A DNA stretch of 64,000 nucleotides, from positions 1 through 64,000 of the forward strand of contig NZ_JASAOI010000081.1 in assembly GCF_029953285.1 (NCBI RefSeq). Direction: 5' to 3'. Below, piece after piece: positions 42,524-51,445 of the stretch. The stretch is from Yinghuangia seranimata (lineage in GTDB: Bacteria; Actinomycetota; Actinomycetes; Streptomycetales; Streptomycetaceae). The stretch's first letter is position 1, and each line of letters opens with the position of its first letter. The notes under the pieces are model-generated. The model did no database searches. It was not told where the DNA came from and saw only the letters and a program-made list of their open reading frames with translations. A program made the translations under genes and the position numbers.

Positions 42524-44380
42524 ATGCCCGACGCCGTGGAGAACGCCCCGCGCACCGCCGCCGACCACACCTTCCAGGTCGACCTGCGCGGCCTCGTCGA
42601 CCTGCTGTCCCACCACCTGTACTCGAGCCCTCGGGTGTACCTGCGCGAACTGCTGCAGAACGGCGTCGACGCCATCACCGCGCGGCAGGCCGCCGACCCC
42701 GGGGCTCCCGCGGCGATCCGGCTGACCGCGGCCGACGGCGGGCTGCGCGTCGAGGACACCGGCGTCGGGCTGACCGAGGCGGACGTGCACCGCTTCCTCG
42801 CGACCATCGGCCGCAGCTCCAAGCGCGACGCCCTGGAGACCGCGCGCCGTGAGTACCTCGGCCAGTTCGGCATCGGGCTGCTGGCCTGCTTCGTGGTCGC
42901 CGACGAGATCACCGTGGTGACGCGCTCCGCGACCGCGCCGGACGCCCCGCCCGTCGAGTGGCGCGCGGGCGCCGACGGCCGCTACACCGTGCGCGTGCTG
43001 CCCGACGACGCGCGGCCCGAGCCCGGCACCACGGTGCTGCTCGCGCCGCGGCGCGGCTCCGAGGACTGGTTCGCGCCCGACCGCGTCGTCGAACTCGCCC
43101 GCGACTTCGGGGCGCTGCTGCCGTACGACATCACGGTCACGGACGCCGCCACCGGCCGCACCCTGCCCGTCACCGACACACCCGCCGTGTGGGACCGGCC
43201 GTTCGCCACCCCGGACGCCCGCCGCGCCGCGCTGTCCCGCTACTGCGACGAGACGCTCGGCTTCGTCCCGCTGGACGTCATCGACCTGGACGTGCCGCTC
43301 GCCGGCGTGCGCGGGGCCGCGTTCGTGCTGCCGAGCGCGGTCAGCCCGGCCATGCGCGGCCGGCACCGCGTCCACCTCAAGGGCATGCTGCTCACCGAGA
43401 CCGCCGACGCGCTGCTCCCGGACTGGGCGTTCTTCGTGCGCTGCGCCGTCGACACCGAGGCGCTGCGGCCGACCGCGTCCCGCGAGAACCTGTACGACGA
43501 CGAGGCGCTGGCCGCCGTCCGCGACGCGCTCGGCGTGCGCCTCCGCGACTGGCTCACGGGGCTGGCGGCGAGCGAACCGGAGCGGCTGCGGGACTTCCTG
43601 CGGGTGCACCACCTCGGCGTCAAGGCGATGGCCCGGCACGACGACGAACTCCTGGCGCTGATGCTGCCGTGGCTGCCGTTCGACACCACCGACGGCCAGG
43701 TCGGCCTGGAGGAGTTCGCGCGCCGTCACGCGGTCATCCATCTGACGGACACCGTCGAGGAGTTCCGGCAGATCGCGCCGATCGCGGCGGCCGCCGGGCT
43801 CGGCGTCGTCAACGGCGGCTACACGTACGACGCCGACCTCGTGCGCAGGCTGCCGGTACTGCGGCCCGGCACGGTCGTCGACCGGCTGGACCCGGACACC
43901 GTCACGGCGCACCTCGACTCCGTCGACCCGTCGGTCGAACTCGCCGCCGGGCCCTTCCTCGCGCTGGCCCGCGGCGTCCTCGAACCGCTCTCGTGCGACG
44001 CGTCGTTGCGCGCGTTCCACCCGGTGACCGTCCCGGCGCTGCTGCTCGACGGACGCGACGAGCGCAACGAACGCACGCGCGCCCAGGCCGAGTCCGACGC
44101 GACCGCGGCCGGCGACGACCTGTGGGCGGGCATCCTCGGCTCGCTGCGCGGCGGCGCGCCGCGCGCCCGGCTCGTGCTCAACCACCTCAACCCGCTCGTC
44201 CGCCGGATGACCTCGGTGTCCGACCCGGGCCTCGCCCGCACCGGCGTCGAAGGGCTTTACGGGCAGGCGCTGTTGATGAGCCGCCGCCCGATGACGGCCG
44301 CCGAGGGCGCGCTGCTCAACCGCTCGTTCCTCGGGCTGCTGGAACGCGCCCTGCACGAGCCGGCGACCGAAGACAAGTGA
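42524..44380 (+). CDS. Hsp90-family (HtpG-like) ATPase
   Basis: An actinomycete Hsp90-type GHKL ATPase, about 618 residues. The ATP site is complete: YLRELLQNGVDAI (Asn-containing N-box), DTGVGLTEAD and GQFGIGLLACFVV. The middle domain carries HRVHLKGMLL and RPTASRENLYDDEAL, the position of the catalytic-loop Arg. The N-terminus VDLRGLVDLLSHHLYSSPR matches this lineage rather than classical HtpG. ATG 42524 is chosen; GTG 42503 is possible. It is followed by a large TPR-like gene at a GTGA overlap or a 14-base gap. Client and role unknown. Confidence 0.88.
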   Translation: MPDAVENAPRTAADHTFQVDLRGLVDLLSHHLYSSPRVYLRELLQNGVDAITARQAADPGAPAAIRLTAADGGLRVEDTGVGLTEADVHRFLATIGRSSKRDALETARREYLGQFGIGLLACFVVADEITVVTRSATAPDAPPVEWRAGADGRYTVRVLPDDARPEPGTTVLLAPRRGSEDWFAPDRVVELARDFGALLPYDITVTDAATGRTLPVTDTPAVWDRPFATPDARRAALSRYCDETLGFVPLDVIDLDVPLAGVRGAAFVLPSAVSPAMRGRHRVHLKGMLLTETADALLPDWAFFVRCAVDTEALRPTASRENLYDDEALAAVRDALGVRLRDWLTGLAASEPERLRDFLRVHHLGVKAMARHDDELLALMLPWLPFDTTDGQVGLEEFARRHAVIHLTDTVEEFRQIAPIAAAAGLGVVNGGYTYDADLVRRLPVLRPGTVVDRLDPDTVTAHLDSVDPSVELAAGPFLALARGVLEPLSCDASLRAFHPVTVPALLLDGRDERNERTRAQAESDATAAGDDLWAGILGSLRGGAPRARLVLNHLNPLVRRMTSVSDPGLARTGVEGLYGQALLMSRRPMTAAEGALLNRSFLGLLERALHEPATEDK

Positions 44381-44394
44381 CGGGGGCACCAGGC

Positions 44395-47300
44395 ATGTAC
44401 GACGACATCCGGGACGAGAACCGTTTCTGGAACGCGCTCTGGGAGACCGACGACGAGCCGTACGGAACGGCCCGCAGCGCCCGTTCCGAAGCCCTCGTCG
44501 GCACCGCCGAACGCCTCGGGCGCGACGACCTGACCGCGTGGGCGCTCGTCCACCTCATCAAGTCGTACAACTACGGCGGCGAGTCCCCCAAGGGCCCGGT
44601 CGCGATGTCCCGTCTGCTGCGGCTGTACGACGAACGGCCCGGAGCTTTCGACGAGCGGCTCACGCACAGCCTGTTCTGGCACCTGAAGTGGATCACCTCG
44701 TCGCTGATGGCCGTGCCGGAGGTGCCGCTCGCGACGATCCGCGGCTACCAGGCGGAGATGGAACGCCGCTACCGGGCCGCGGGCCACAGCCTGCGGCCCG
44801 TCCACCAGAGCGCCTTCTACCTGGCCCGGCACGTCGGCGACGACGACGAGGCCCGGCGCCGGTTCGCGGCGTGGCTGGCCGCCGACCGGGACACGCTCAG
44901 CGACTGCGACGCGTGCGAGCGCCGCGAACAGGGCCGCTGGCTCGTCCGGCAGAGCGACGACGCGGGCGCGCTGGAGCTGTTCGCGCCGACCCTCGCGGGG
45001 TCGCGCACCTGTGCCGAGGAGCCGCAGCTCACGCTCTCCACGTCGATGATCCCGCTTCTACGACTGGGCCGGACCGACGAGGCACGCTCGCACCACCTGC
45101 GGGGATACCGGCTGGTGCGGGGCAAGGTGAGCACCTACGACACCGTCGCCGAGCACATCGAGTTCTGCGCGCTGACCGGCAACGAGGGCCGCGGCGTCGA
45201 GATCCTCGCCGAGCACCGCGCGTGGCTCGCCGCGCCGCACAGCGACCTGCTGGACCACCTCGGCTACCTGGAGGGCGCGACGGTCCTGCTGCGGCGCCTG
45301 GCGGCGCTCGGGCGGGGCGACGTGCCGGTGGCCGACGTACCGGGCACGGACGGGACGGCGGGCGCGCTCCTCGCGCGCTGCGAGGCCGAGATCGCCGGCA
45401 TCACCGCCCGGTTCGACGCCCGCAACGGCACCGACGCGGTCACCACACGCACCCGCGAACGCCTCGAACGGGCGCCGCTGATCGGCTCGTTGCGGTTGGG
45501 GCTGCGGTCGGTGATCCCCGCGCCGACGGGTCCGGTGCCGGAGGCGGCGCCCGCGGTCGGCCCGGCCTCCGACGAGGAGTCCTCGTCGGCGGAGCCCACC
45601 ATTCCGGCCGACCTCAAGGCCCGCGCCGAGTCCTTGGACGAGCGTGGCCACCCTGACGCCTCGCGGGCGTGGCAGCGGTACTTCGCCGCACTCGACGAAG
45701 GGCGAGTCCCGTCCACCGAGGAGGACCTCGGGCATCGCGCGACCCGGCGGGCGCACGACCTGGCGACGGAGGGCGACCGCGCCGGCGCGGCCCGGGCGTA
45801 CGACGAGGCGGCGGCCCGGTTCCGCGCCGCGCGTCTGCCCGGCAGGGCCTTGGCCGCGGAGGCGCGCGCGCAGTACGCCCGGCTCGTGGCCGCGCTCGTC
45901 CAACGTCACCGGGCGGCCTCGGAGGACGCGGAGCAGACCGTCGAGGAGGCGGAACTGGTCGAGTCGGAGCTGGCCGATGCGCTTCCGCTCGGCGAATCCG
46001 TCGACAGCGACGAGGTGTTCGTCGACGAGCTGGTCGACGTCGAGCCGGTGGGCGGTGTCGACGCCACGGGATCGACCGCTCATGTCGCGGCCGACGCGGC
46101 CGCCACCGCACCCTCCACCACGGCCGCGCCGGTCGACCGCGTCGCGATGCACGCCGACTTCGCCCTCCTTCGGAGGGAAGGCGCGTCGCTGCTCGCCGCG
46201 CGGCAGGCCACGGCTCGCGAGTACCTCGTGATCCTCACCTGCGCCGCCGCGGCGGCCGTCAACACGGTCCCGGTGGACAACGGTCCGGACCGCGCCGACG
46301 CGCTCGACCGCCTCGACGCCTTGTGCACCGAACTCCGGGAGGCCGCACGCGAACACGACCTGCCGAACCGGGAGATCGAGGCCGAGGAGATGGCCGCGCA
46401 GGCCGACCTCGCGCGCGGTCGGCACGACGACGCCGTCGAGCACCTTCGCGCCGCCGTCGCCGTCGCGCGTGCGGCCGACCGTCCGTGGCCGGCCCTCGGC
46501 CCGTTGGCCACCCTCGGCTCCGTCCTCCAGTCGCACGGGCGGGTCGCCGAGGCCGAACCCGCCTTCGCCGAGGCGGTCGAGGTCGCCCGTGCGTACCCGG
46601 ACCCGCGGTTCCCGCTCGGCCAACTGCTGGTCGACGCGGCGAACTGCGCGTCCGCGCTGGACCGGATCGACGACGCGATGACCCGCGCGAGCGCGGCCGC
46701 CGACTGGTTCGACACCGCCGACGACCCGGCGATGGCCGCGAACTGCCGCCTGACGGTGGCCAACTGGCTACGGCACCAGGACCGGGTCGCGGACGCCGTG
46801 GCGTACCTGGAGGAGCTGCTGCCGGACGTCGACCGCTACCTGGACCCGCCGACCGCGCTGCGCGCGCACTGGATGCTCGGCACGGGCCTGGCCCGGACCG
46901 GCGAGCCCGCGCCCGCCGCGGAACAGCTCGTGCTGGCGGCCGGACTCGCCGAGACGCACGCCCCGCCGGAGACCAGGGCGGAGATCGCGTCGGAGGCCGC
47001 GCACGCGCTGAGCCTCGCGGGGCGCCGCGACGCGGCGGAGGCGGCCTTCGGCGCGGCACTGGCCCAACTGCGCGGGCTCGGCCTGACCGGTGACGCCGTG
47101 CGCATGCTGCGCGCCTCGGCGTGGAACCTCGTCGACGGCCGCGAGTCGCGCGCGCCCGACGAGCACGCGGAGCTGGTACGGGCCGCGGTCGCACGTTTCA
47201 ACGAGGCCTTCGCGCTCCTCGACGCGGCTCCCGCCGACACCCAGGACCTGGATCGTGCGCACGAGCGCGTCCAGACGGAATGGCAGCTCGCCCAGATCCT

Positions 47301-47553
47301 GTGGAACGCGGACGAGGACGACGAGGCCCTTCGCGTGGCCGACCGCGCGGCCGCTCGCCTCGAACTGACGCTCCCGCGGTTCGAGTCCGAGTACGCGCAG
47401 ATGGTCGAACTCGCCGCCCGCGTCGAACACCACGTCCTCGACATGCCGGCCCTCGCCGCCGCCCGCCTCGACGACGCCCTCCTGATCTGCCGCACCACCC
47501 GCGCCACTAAGGCCGCCGACCACCTGACCCGGCTCCGCACCGAACTCGCCTGA
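44395..47553 (+). CDS. Large TPR-like repeat protein partnered with the Hsp90-like ATPase
   Basis: A 1052-residue, mostly helical, soluble protein. The N-terminal part (about 1-370) begins MYDDIRDENRFWNALWETDD and includes CDACERREQGRW, a possible metal or redox site. A variable acidic, Pro/Ala-rich linker lies at about 375-560. Repeated helix pairs run from about 590 to 1050, with TPR-like alternation of Ala, Leu and Glu, for example GRVAEAEPAFAEAVEVAR and RRDAAEAAFGAALAQLRGLG. GTG 44377 is an alternative start overlapping the Hsp90 stop. TPR proteins are common Hsp90 cochaperones in eukaryotes; partnership here is inferred from linkage. Confidence 0.75.
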   Translation: MYDDIRDENRFWNALWETDDEPYGTARSARSEALVGTAERLGRDDLTAWALVHLIKSYNYGGESPKGPVAMSRLLRLYDERPGAFDERLTHSLFWHLKWITSSLMAVPEVPLATIRGYQAEMERRYRAAGHSLRPVHQSAFYLARHVGDDDEARRRFAAWLAADRDTLSDCDACERREQGRWLVRQSDDAGALELFAPTLAGSRTCAEEPQLTLSTSMIPLLRLGRTDEARSHHLRGYRLVRGKVSTYDTVAEHIEFCALTGNEGRGVEILAEHRAWLAAPHSDLLDHLGYLEGATVLLRRLAALGRGDVPVADVPGTDGTAGALLARCEAEIAGITARFDARNGTDAVTTRTRERLERAPLIGSLRLGLRSVIPAPTGPVPEAAPAVGPASDEESSSAEPTIPADLKARAESLDERGHPDASRAWQRYFAALDEGRVPSTEEDLGHRATRRAHDLATEGDRAGAARAYDEAAARFRAARLPGRALAAEARAQYARLVAALVQRHRAASEDAEQTVEEAELVESELADALPLGESVDSDEVFVDELVDVEPVGGVDATGSTAHVAADAAATAPSTTAAPVDRVAMHADFALLRREGASLLAARQATAREYLVILTCAAAAAVNTVPVDNGPDRADALDRLDALCTELREAAREHDLPNREIEAEEMAAQADLARGRHDDAVEHLRAAVAVARAADRPWPALGPLATLGSVLQSHGRVAEAEPAFAEAVEVARAYPDPRFPLGQLLVDAANCASALDRIDDAMTRASAAADWFDTADDPAMAANCRLTVANWLRHQDRVADAVAYLEELLPDVDRYLDPPTALRAHWMLGTGLARTGEPAPAAEQLVLAAGLAETHAPPETRAEIASEAAHALSLAGRRDAAEAAFGAALAQLRGLGLTGDAVRMLRASAWNLVDGRESRAPDEHAELVRAAVARFNEAFALLDAAPADTQDLDRAHERVQTEWQLAQILWNADEDDEALRVADRAAARLELTLPRFESEYAQMVELAARVEHHVLDMPALAAARLDDALLICRTTRATKAADHLTRLRTELA

Positions 47554-47717
47554 GGCATTCCGTTTGTGAATGTTGAAAGCTCGACACGTGCCGACCAACC
47601 GAATCGGTGGATTTCCGCCGGACCCCGTGCCAGGCTCCACGCGCACCACACGAATGCGGCACGCCGTCCGCATGGTGGAGCGTCGGTCGCCGCCTGGATA
47701 CGGAGGGATCGCCAACC

Positions 47718-48170
47718 ATGAACAAGCGAGTCATCAGCAAGGCACTGGCCGCAGCCGGAGCAGCGGTCGGACTCATCGCCGCCGGGCAGGGCCAGGCCGG
47801 CGCGGCCGCGCAGGCATGGAGCCTTCATGGGACCAACCTGGGCTCCGCAGTGTGCTCCGAGGCGTTCAACCCGACGCCGGACAGCGCGATCATGGCCTGT
47901 CTCACATACTCGGGCTCGTACGTCGTGCCGTACTCGATCTTCGTCAACGGATCGACCGACGCGCGTCTGAACCCCGCGACGACGGTGGCGATCCCCTTCG
48001 GTTCGACCAGCAACACGTGTCCGGCGGAGGCGCCGGGCCAGGGCTGGCGCTACTGCAACGGGCCGCTCCAGAAGATCGGCGGCGGATGCTTCGACATCGT
48101 GGGCGTCGCCCAGTTCACGTGGTACACGGACCGGCAGCTGGTGTCGCCGCCGGTCCGGATCTGCGGTTGA
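47718..48170 (+). CDS. Small Cys-rich secreted protein, unknown function
   Basis: A 150-residue exported protein. A signal peptide (KRVISKALAAAGAAVGLIA, Ala-rich to about residue 31) precedes a domain of about 120 residues with six cysteines, in VCSEAF, MACLTYS, NTCPAEA, RYCNGPL, GGCFDIV and the terminal RICG, enough for three disulfides. ATG 47718 has GGAGGG 10 bases upstream. It stands alone, ending in a strong bidirectional terminator. No family was recognised; an extracellular binding or inhibitory role is possible but unsupported. Confidence 0.75.
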   Translation: MNKRVISKALAAAGAAVGLIAAGQGQAGAAAQAWSLHGTNLGSAVCSEAFNPTPDSAIMACLTYSGSYVVPYSIFVNGSTDARLNPATTVAIPFGSTSNTCPAEAPGQGWRYCNGPLQKIGGGCFDIVGVAQFTWYTDRQLVSPPVRICG

Positions 48171-48181
48171 TCCCGTGACAC

Positions 48182-48218
48182 AGCGGCCCCCGCGGACGAA
48201 CCGTCCACGGGGGCCGCT
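48182..48218. terminator. Bidirectional terminator between convergent genes
   Basis: AGCGGCCCCCG-C-GGAC and GTCC-A-CGGGGGCCGCT form a 16-base stem with one mismatch and a short loop, between the stops of the secreted protein and the acyl-CoA dehydrogenase. Confidence 0.85.
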
Positions 48219-48238
48219 GAGCCGATCCGACGACCCGC

Positions 48239-49399
48239 TTACTTCGGCAGGTTGCGGGCCATGACGATGCGCTGGACCTGGTTCGTGCCCTCATAAATCT
48301 GGGTGATCTTCGCGTCGCGCATCATGCGCTCGACCGGGTAGTCGCGGGTGTAGCCGTAGCCGCCCAGGAGCTGGATGGCGTCGATGGTGACCTCCATCGC
48401 GACGTCGGACGCGTAGCACTTGGCGGCGGCGCCGAAGAAGGTCAGGTCGTTGTCACCGCGTTCGGACTTGGCCGCGGCCTGGTAGGTCAGCGCGCGGGCG
48501 GCCTCCAGCTTCATCGCCATGTCGGCGAGCATGAACTGGATGCCCTGGAAGTCGGCGATGGCCTTGCCGAACTGCTTGCGCTCCTGGACGTAGCCCTTGG
48601 CGTAGTCGAGCGCGCCCTGGGCGATGCCGAGGGCCTGCGCGGCGATGGTGACGCGGGTGTGGTCGAGGGTGGCCATCGCGGTCGCGAAGCCGGTGCCCTC
48701 GTCGCCGATCATCCGGGAGGCGGGGATGCGCACGTTGTCGAGGTAGACCTCGCGGGTCGGCGAGCCCTTGATGCCGAGCTTCTTCTCCGGCGCGCCGAAG
48801 GAGACGCCCTCGTCGGACTTCTCGACGACGAACGCCGAGATGCCCTTGGAGCGCTTCTCGGGGTCGGTGACGGCCATGACGGTGTAGTAGTCGGACACGC
48901 CGGCGTTGGTGATCCAGCGCTTGACGCCGTTGAGGACGTAGTCGTCGCCGTCGCGGACCGCGCGGGTCTTCATCGAGGCGGCGTCCGAGCCCGCCTCCGG
49001 CTCGGAGAGGCAGTAGGAGAACATCGCCTCGCCGCGCGCGACGGGCGACAGGTACTGCTTCTTCAGGTCCTCGGACGCCGACAGCACGAGCGGCAGCGAG
49101 CCGAGCTTGTTGACGGCGGGGATCAGCGAGGAGGACGCGCAGACACGCGCGACCTCCTCGATCACTATGACGGTGGCCAGCGCGTCCGCGCCGGCGCCGC
49201 CGTACTGCTCGGGGATGTGCACGGCGTGCAGGTCGGCCGCGGTGAGCGCGTCGAGCGCCTCCTGCGGGAACCGGCCCTGCTCGTCCACCTCGGCCGCGAA
49301 GGGCGCGATCTTCGCCTCGGCGAGCGCGCGGACGGTGTCGCGGAGCATCTCGTGCTCCTCGCCGATGCGGAACAGATCGAAGTCGCCTCGTCCTGCCAC
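48239..49399 (-). CDS. Acyl-CoA dehydrogenase
   Basis: Predicted FAD enzyme of fatty-acid or branched-chain acyl-CoA oxidation, 386 residues from GTG 49399. Motifs: YCLSEPEAGSDAASM (FAD/substrate loop), RWITNAGVSDYYTVMAVTDP, LGIKGSPTREVYLDNVRIP, ERKQFGKAIADFQGIQFMLA, LLGGYGYTRDYPVERMMRDA, and the catalytic Glu near 370 in IYEGTNQVQRIV, in the position typical of short-chain enzymes. A frame to 49441 exists, but AGAGAGGC lies just upstream of 49399. Chain-length preference cannot be read from sequence. Confidence 0.93.
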   Translation of the reverse strand: MAGRGDFDLFRIGEEHEMLRDTVRALAEAKIAPFAAEVDEQGRFPQEALDALTAADLHAVHIPEQYGGAGADALATVIVIEEVARVCASSSLIPAVNKLGSLPLVLSASEDLKKQYLSPVARGEAMFSYCLSEPEAGSDAASMKTRAVRDGDDYVLNGVKRWITNAGVSDYYTVMAVTDPEKRSKGISAFVVEKSDEGVSFGAPEKKLGIKGSPTREVYLDNVRIPASRMIGDEGTGFATAMATLDHTRVTIAAQALGIAQGALDYAKGYVQERKQFGKAIADFQGIQFMLADMAMKLEAARALTYQAAAKSERGDNDLTFFGAAAKCYASDVAMEVTIDAIQLLGGYGYTRDYPVERMMRDAKITQIYEGTNQVQRIVMARNLPK

Positions 49400-49592
49400 G
49401 TGCGGCCTGCCTCTCTTGACGTCGAGACTTTTGTTACTCACCGGTAAACATCAGGTGAGCCGATTCTATGCCGATTCGGACCAGCGGAGCGCCCGTGGAC
49501 CGGACGGATCGCGACTACCATCCGTGGAGAACGCACGACCCGCGTTCGAGCACCGGCGCTCGACCGCGCAGAGACCCCTGTCTGGAGGCGGT

Positions 49593-50918
49593 GTGGCCCC
49601 CGCGCCCCGCATCACCGTGATCGGCACCGGCTATCTCGGCGCGACGCACGCCGCGTGCATGGCCGAGCTCGGGTACGAGGTCCTCGGTGTCGACGTCGAC
49701 CCCGACAAGGCCGCGGCCCTCCAGTCCGGGCGGCTCCCGTTCTACGAGCCGGGCCTGGAGGAGCTGCTCGCGCCGCACCTGGAGTCCGGGCGGCTGCGCT
49801 TCACCACATCGGCCGAAGAGGCCGCCGAATTCGGCGACGTGCACTTCGTGTGTGTCGGCACGCCGCAGCGCAAGGGTGAATTCGCCGCCGACACCAGCTA
49901 CCTCGACGCCGCGATCGACGCGCTCGCGCCGCACCTGACCCGGCCCTGCGTCGTGGTCGGCAAGTCCACCGTGCCGGTCGGCACCGCGGCCCGGCTCGCC
50001 GAGCGGCTGGAGGCGCAGGCGCCCGTCGGGGCCGACGCCGAGATGGCCTGGAACCCCGAGTTCCTGCGCGAGGGCCACGCCATCAACGACACGCTGCACC
50101 CAGACCGGCTGGTCGTGGGTGTCCGCAGCGAGCGCGCCGAGGCCGCGCTGCGCGAGGTGTACGCGCCGCTGATCAGCGCCGGAGTGCCGTTCCTGGTCAC
50201 CGACTTCGCCACCAGCGAGCTGGTCAAGGTGTCGGCGAACGCCTTCCTCTCGACCAAGATCTCGTTCATCAACGCGATGGCCGAGGTGTGCGAGGCGGCC
50301 GGGGCCGACGTGACCCAGCTGTCGCAGGCGCTGTCGTACGACCCGCGGATCGGCGGCCTGTTCCTCAACGCCGGGCTCGGCTTCGGCGGCGGCTGCCTGC
50401 CCAAGGACATCCGCGCGTTCATGGCGCGGGCCGGCGAGCTGGGCGTGGACCAGGCGCTGACGTTCCTGCGCGAGGTCGACGCGATCAACATGCGGCGCCG
50501 CTTCAAGATGGTCGACGTGGCCCGTGAGGCGTGCGGCGGCGGCTTCCTCGGCCGCCGCGTCGCGGTGCTGGGCGCGGCCTTCAAGCCGGAGTCCGACGAC
50601 ATCCGCGACTCGCCGGCCCTCAACGTCGCCGCCCAGGTGCAGCTGCAGGGCGGCGAGGTGACGGTCTACGACCCCAAGGCGACCGACAACGCCCGCAAGA
50701 TGTACCCGGGGCTGGCCTACGCGGAAACCGCCTTCGGCGCCGCCCACGGCGCGCACGTCGTCCTCCATCTGACCGAATGGCGCGAGTTCCGCGAGATCGA
50801 CCCGGTCGCGCTGGGCGACGTGGTGGCCGAGAAGCACATCATCGACGGCCGGAACGCGCTGGACGCCGTGCGCTGGCGGGCGGCGGGCTGGACGTTCCGC
50901 GCACTCGGACGGCCCTGA
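49593..50918 (+). CDS. ugd: UDP-glucose 6-dehydrogenase
   Basis: Predicted NAD-dependent oxidation of UDP-glucose to UDP-glucuronate. 441 residues: Rossmann motif VIGTGYLGATHAACMAELGY (about 9-28), VGKSTVPVGTA, NPEFLREGHAINDTLHPDR, TSELVKVSANAFLSTKISF and the catalytic Cys268 in FGGGCLPKDIRAF. LGAAFKPESDDIRDSPALNV opens the C-terminal UDP-binding domain. GTG 49593 follows GGAGG. Divergent from the acyl-CoA dehydrogenase. It may feed glucuronate to the surface glycans; distinct from the HexNAc dehydrogenase at 17205. Confidence 0.92.
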   Translation: MAPAPRITVIGTGYLGATHAACMAELGYEVLGVDVDPDKAAALQSGRLPFYEPGLEELLAPHLESGRLRFTTSAEEAAEFGDVHFVCVGTPQRKGEFAADTSYLDAAIDALAPHLTRPCVVVGKSTVPVGTAARLAERLEAQAPVGADAEMAWNPEFLREGHAINDTLHPDRLVVGVRSERAEAALREVYAPLISAGVPFLVTDFATSELVKVSANAFLSTKISFINAMAEVCEAAGADVTQLSQALSYDPRIGGLFLNAGLGFGGGCLPKDIRAFMARAGELGVDQALTFLREVDAINMRRRFKMVDVAREACGGGFLGRRVAVLGAAFKPESDDIRDSPALNVAAQVQLQGGEVTVYDPKATDNARKMYPGLAYAETAFGAAHGAHVVLHLTEWREFREIDPVALGDVVAEKHIIDGRNALDAVRWRAAGWTFRALGRP

Positions 50919-50924
50919 CCTCCC

Positions 50925-50944
50925 CCCGTCCTGTGGTGGACGGG
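50925..50944. terminator. Short hairpin after ugd
   Basis: CCCGTCC and GGACGGG pair around a 6-base loop just after the ugd stop. It is weaker than the other terminators listed, with a 7-base stem. Confidence 0.45.
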
Positions 50945-50969
50945 CGGTCCTCGGGGCACGATTGGCCGC

Positions 50970-51401
50970 ATGGCATATGTCGCTGACGGGGTCATCACCG
51001 ACGACACCGCGATCCGGGACCTCCTGATCGTCCATCAGACCTGGGCCGTGGTCGGGCTGAGCCAGAACATGGCCCGGCCCGCCTGGGGTGTCGCCGGATT
51101 CCTGAAAGGCCACGACAAGCGCATCGTCCCGGTGCATCCAAAGGCCGAGACGGTGCACGGCGAGCCCGGCTACCCGACGCTCGCCGACATCCCGTTCCCG
51201 GTCGACGTCGTCGACGTCTTCGTCAACGCCCATTTGGCCGAACAGGTGACGGCGCAGGCCGCGGCCGTCGGCGCCAAGGCGATCTGGTACCAGCTCGGCG
51301 TCGTCAACGAGGACGCGATCAAGCTCGCCCTCGAGGAGGGGCTCCAGGTCGTCGTCGACCGCTGCCCCGCGATCGAATGGCCCCGGCTCATCGGCGCCTG
51401 A
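50970..51401 (+). CDS. CoA-binding protein (YccU-like), first of a tandem pair
   Basis: A 143-residue single Rossmann-fold protein of the small CoA-binding family. Motifs: TWAVVGLSQNMARPAWGVAG (nucleotide loop), KRIVPVHPKAETVHGEPGY, LADIPFPVDVVDVFVNAHLA, AIWYQLGVVNEDAI and a C-terminal VVDRCPAIEWPRL. No catalytic extension is present. It is followed 44 bases later by a close paralogue. The family is linked to CoA or acyl-CoA binding; the physiological role is unknown. Confidence 0.85.
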   Translation: MAYVADGVITDDTAIRDLLIVHQTWAVVGLSQNMARPAWGVAGFLKGHDKRIVPVHPKAETVHGEPGYPTLADIPFPVDVVDVFVNAHLAEQVTAQAAAVGAKAIWYQLGVVNEDAIKLALEEGLQVVVDRCPAIEWPRLIGA

Positions 51402-51445
51402 GGCGCCGCTCCCGCAACACACCCCAACACCGTGAGGGGCACAGC

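Noticed and set aside
42958-44394. Upstream extension of the TPR-like frame across the Hsp90-like gene (1531 codons in all)
   Set aside because: The extension overlaps the Hsp90-like gene in another frame and has the Arg/Pro-rich composition of a shadow; the real protein begins at 44395 or 44377.
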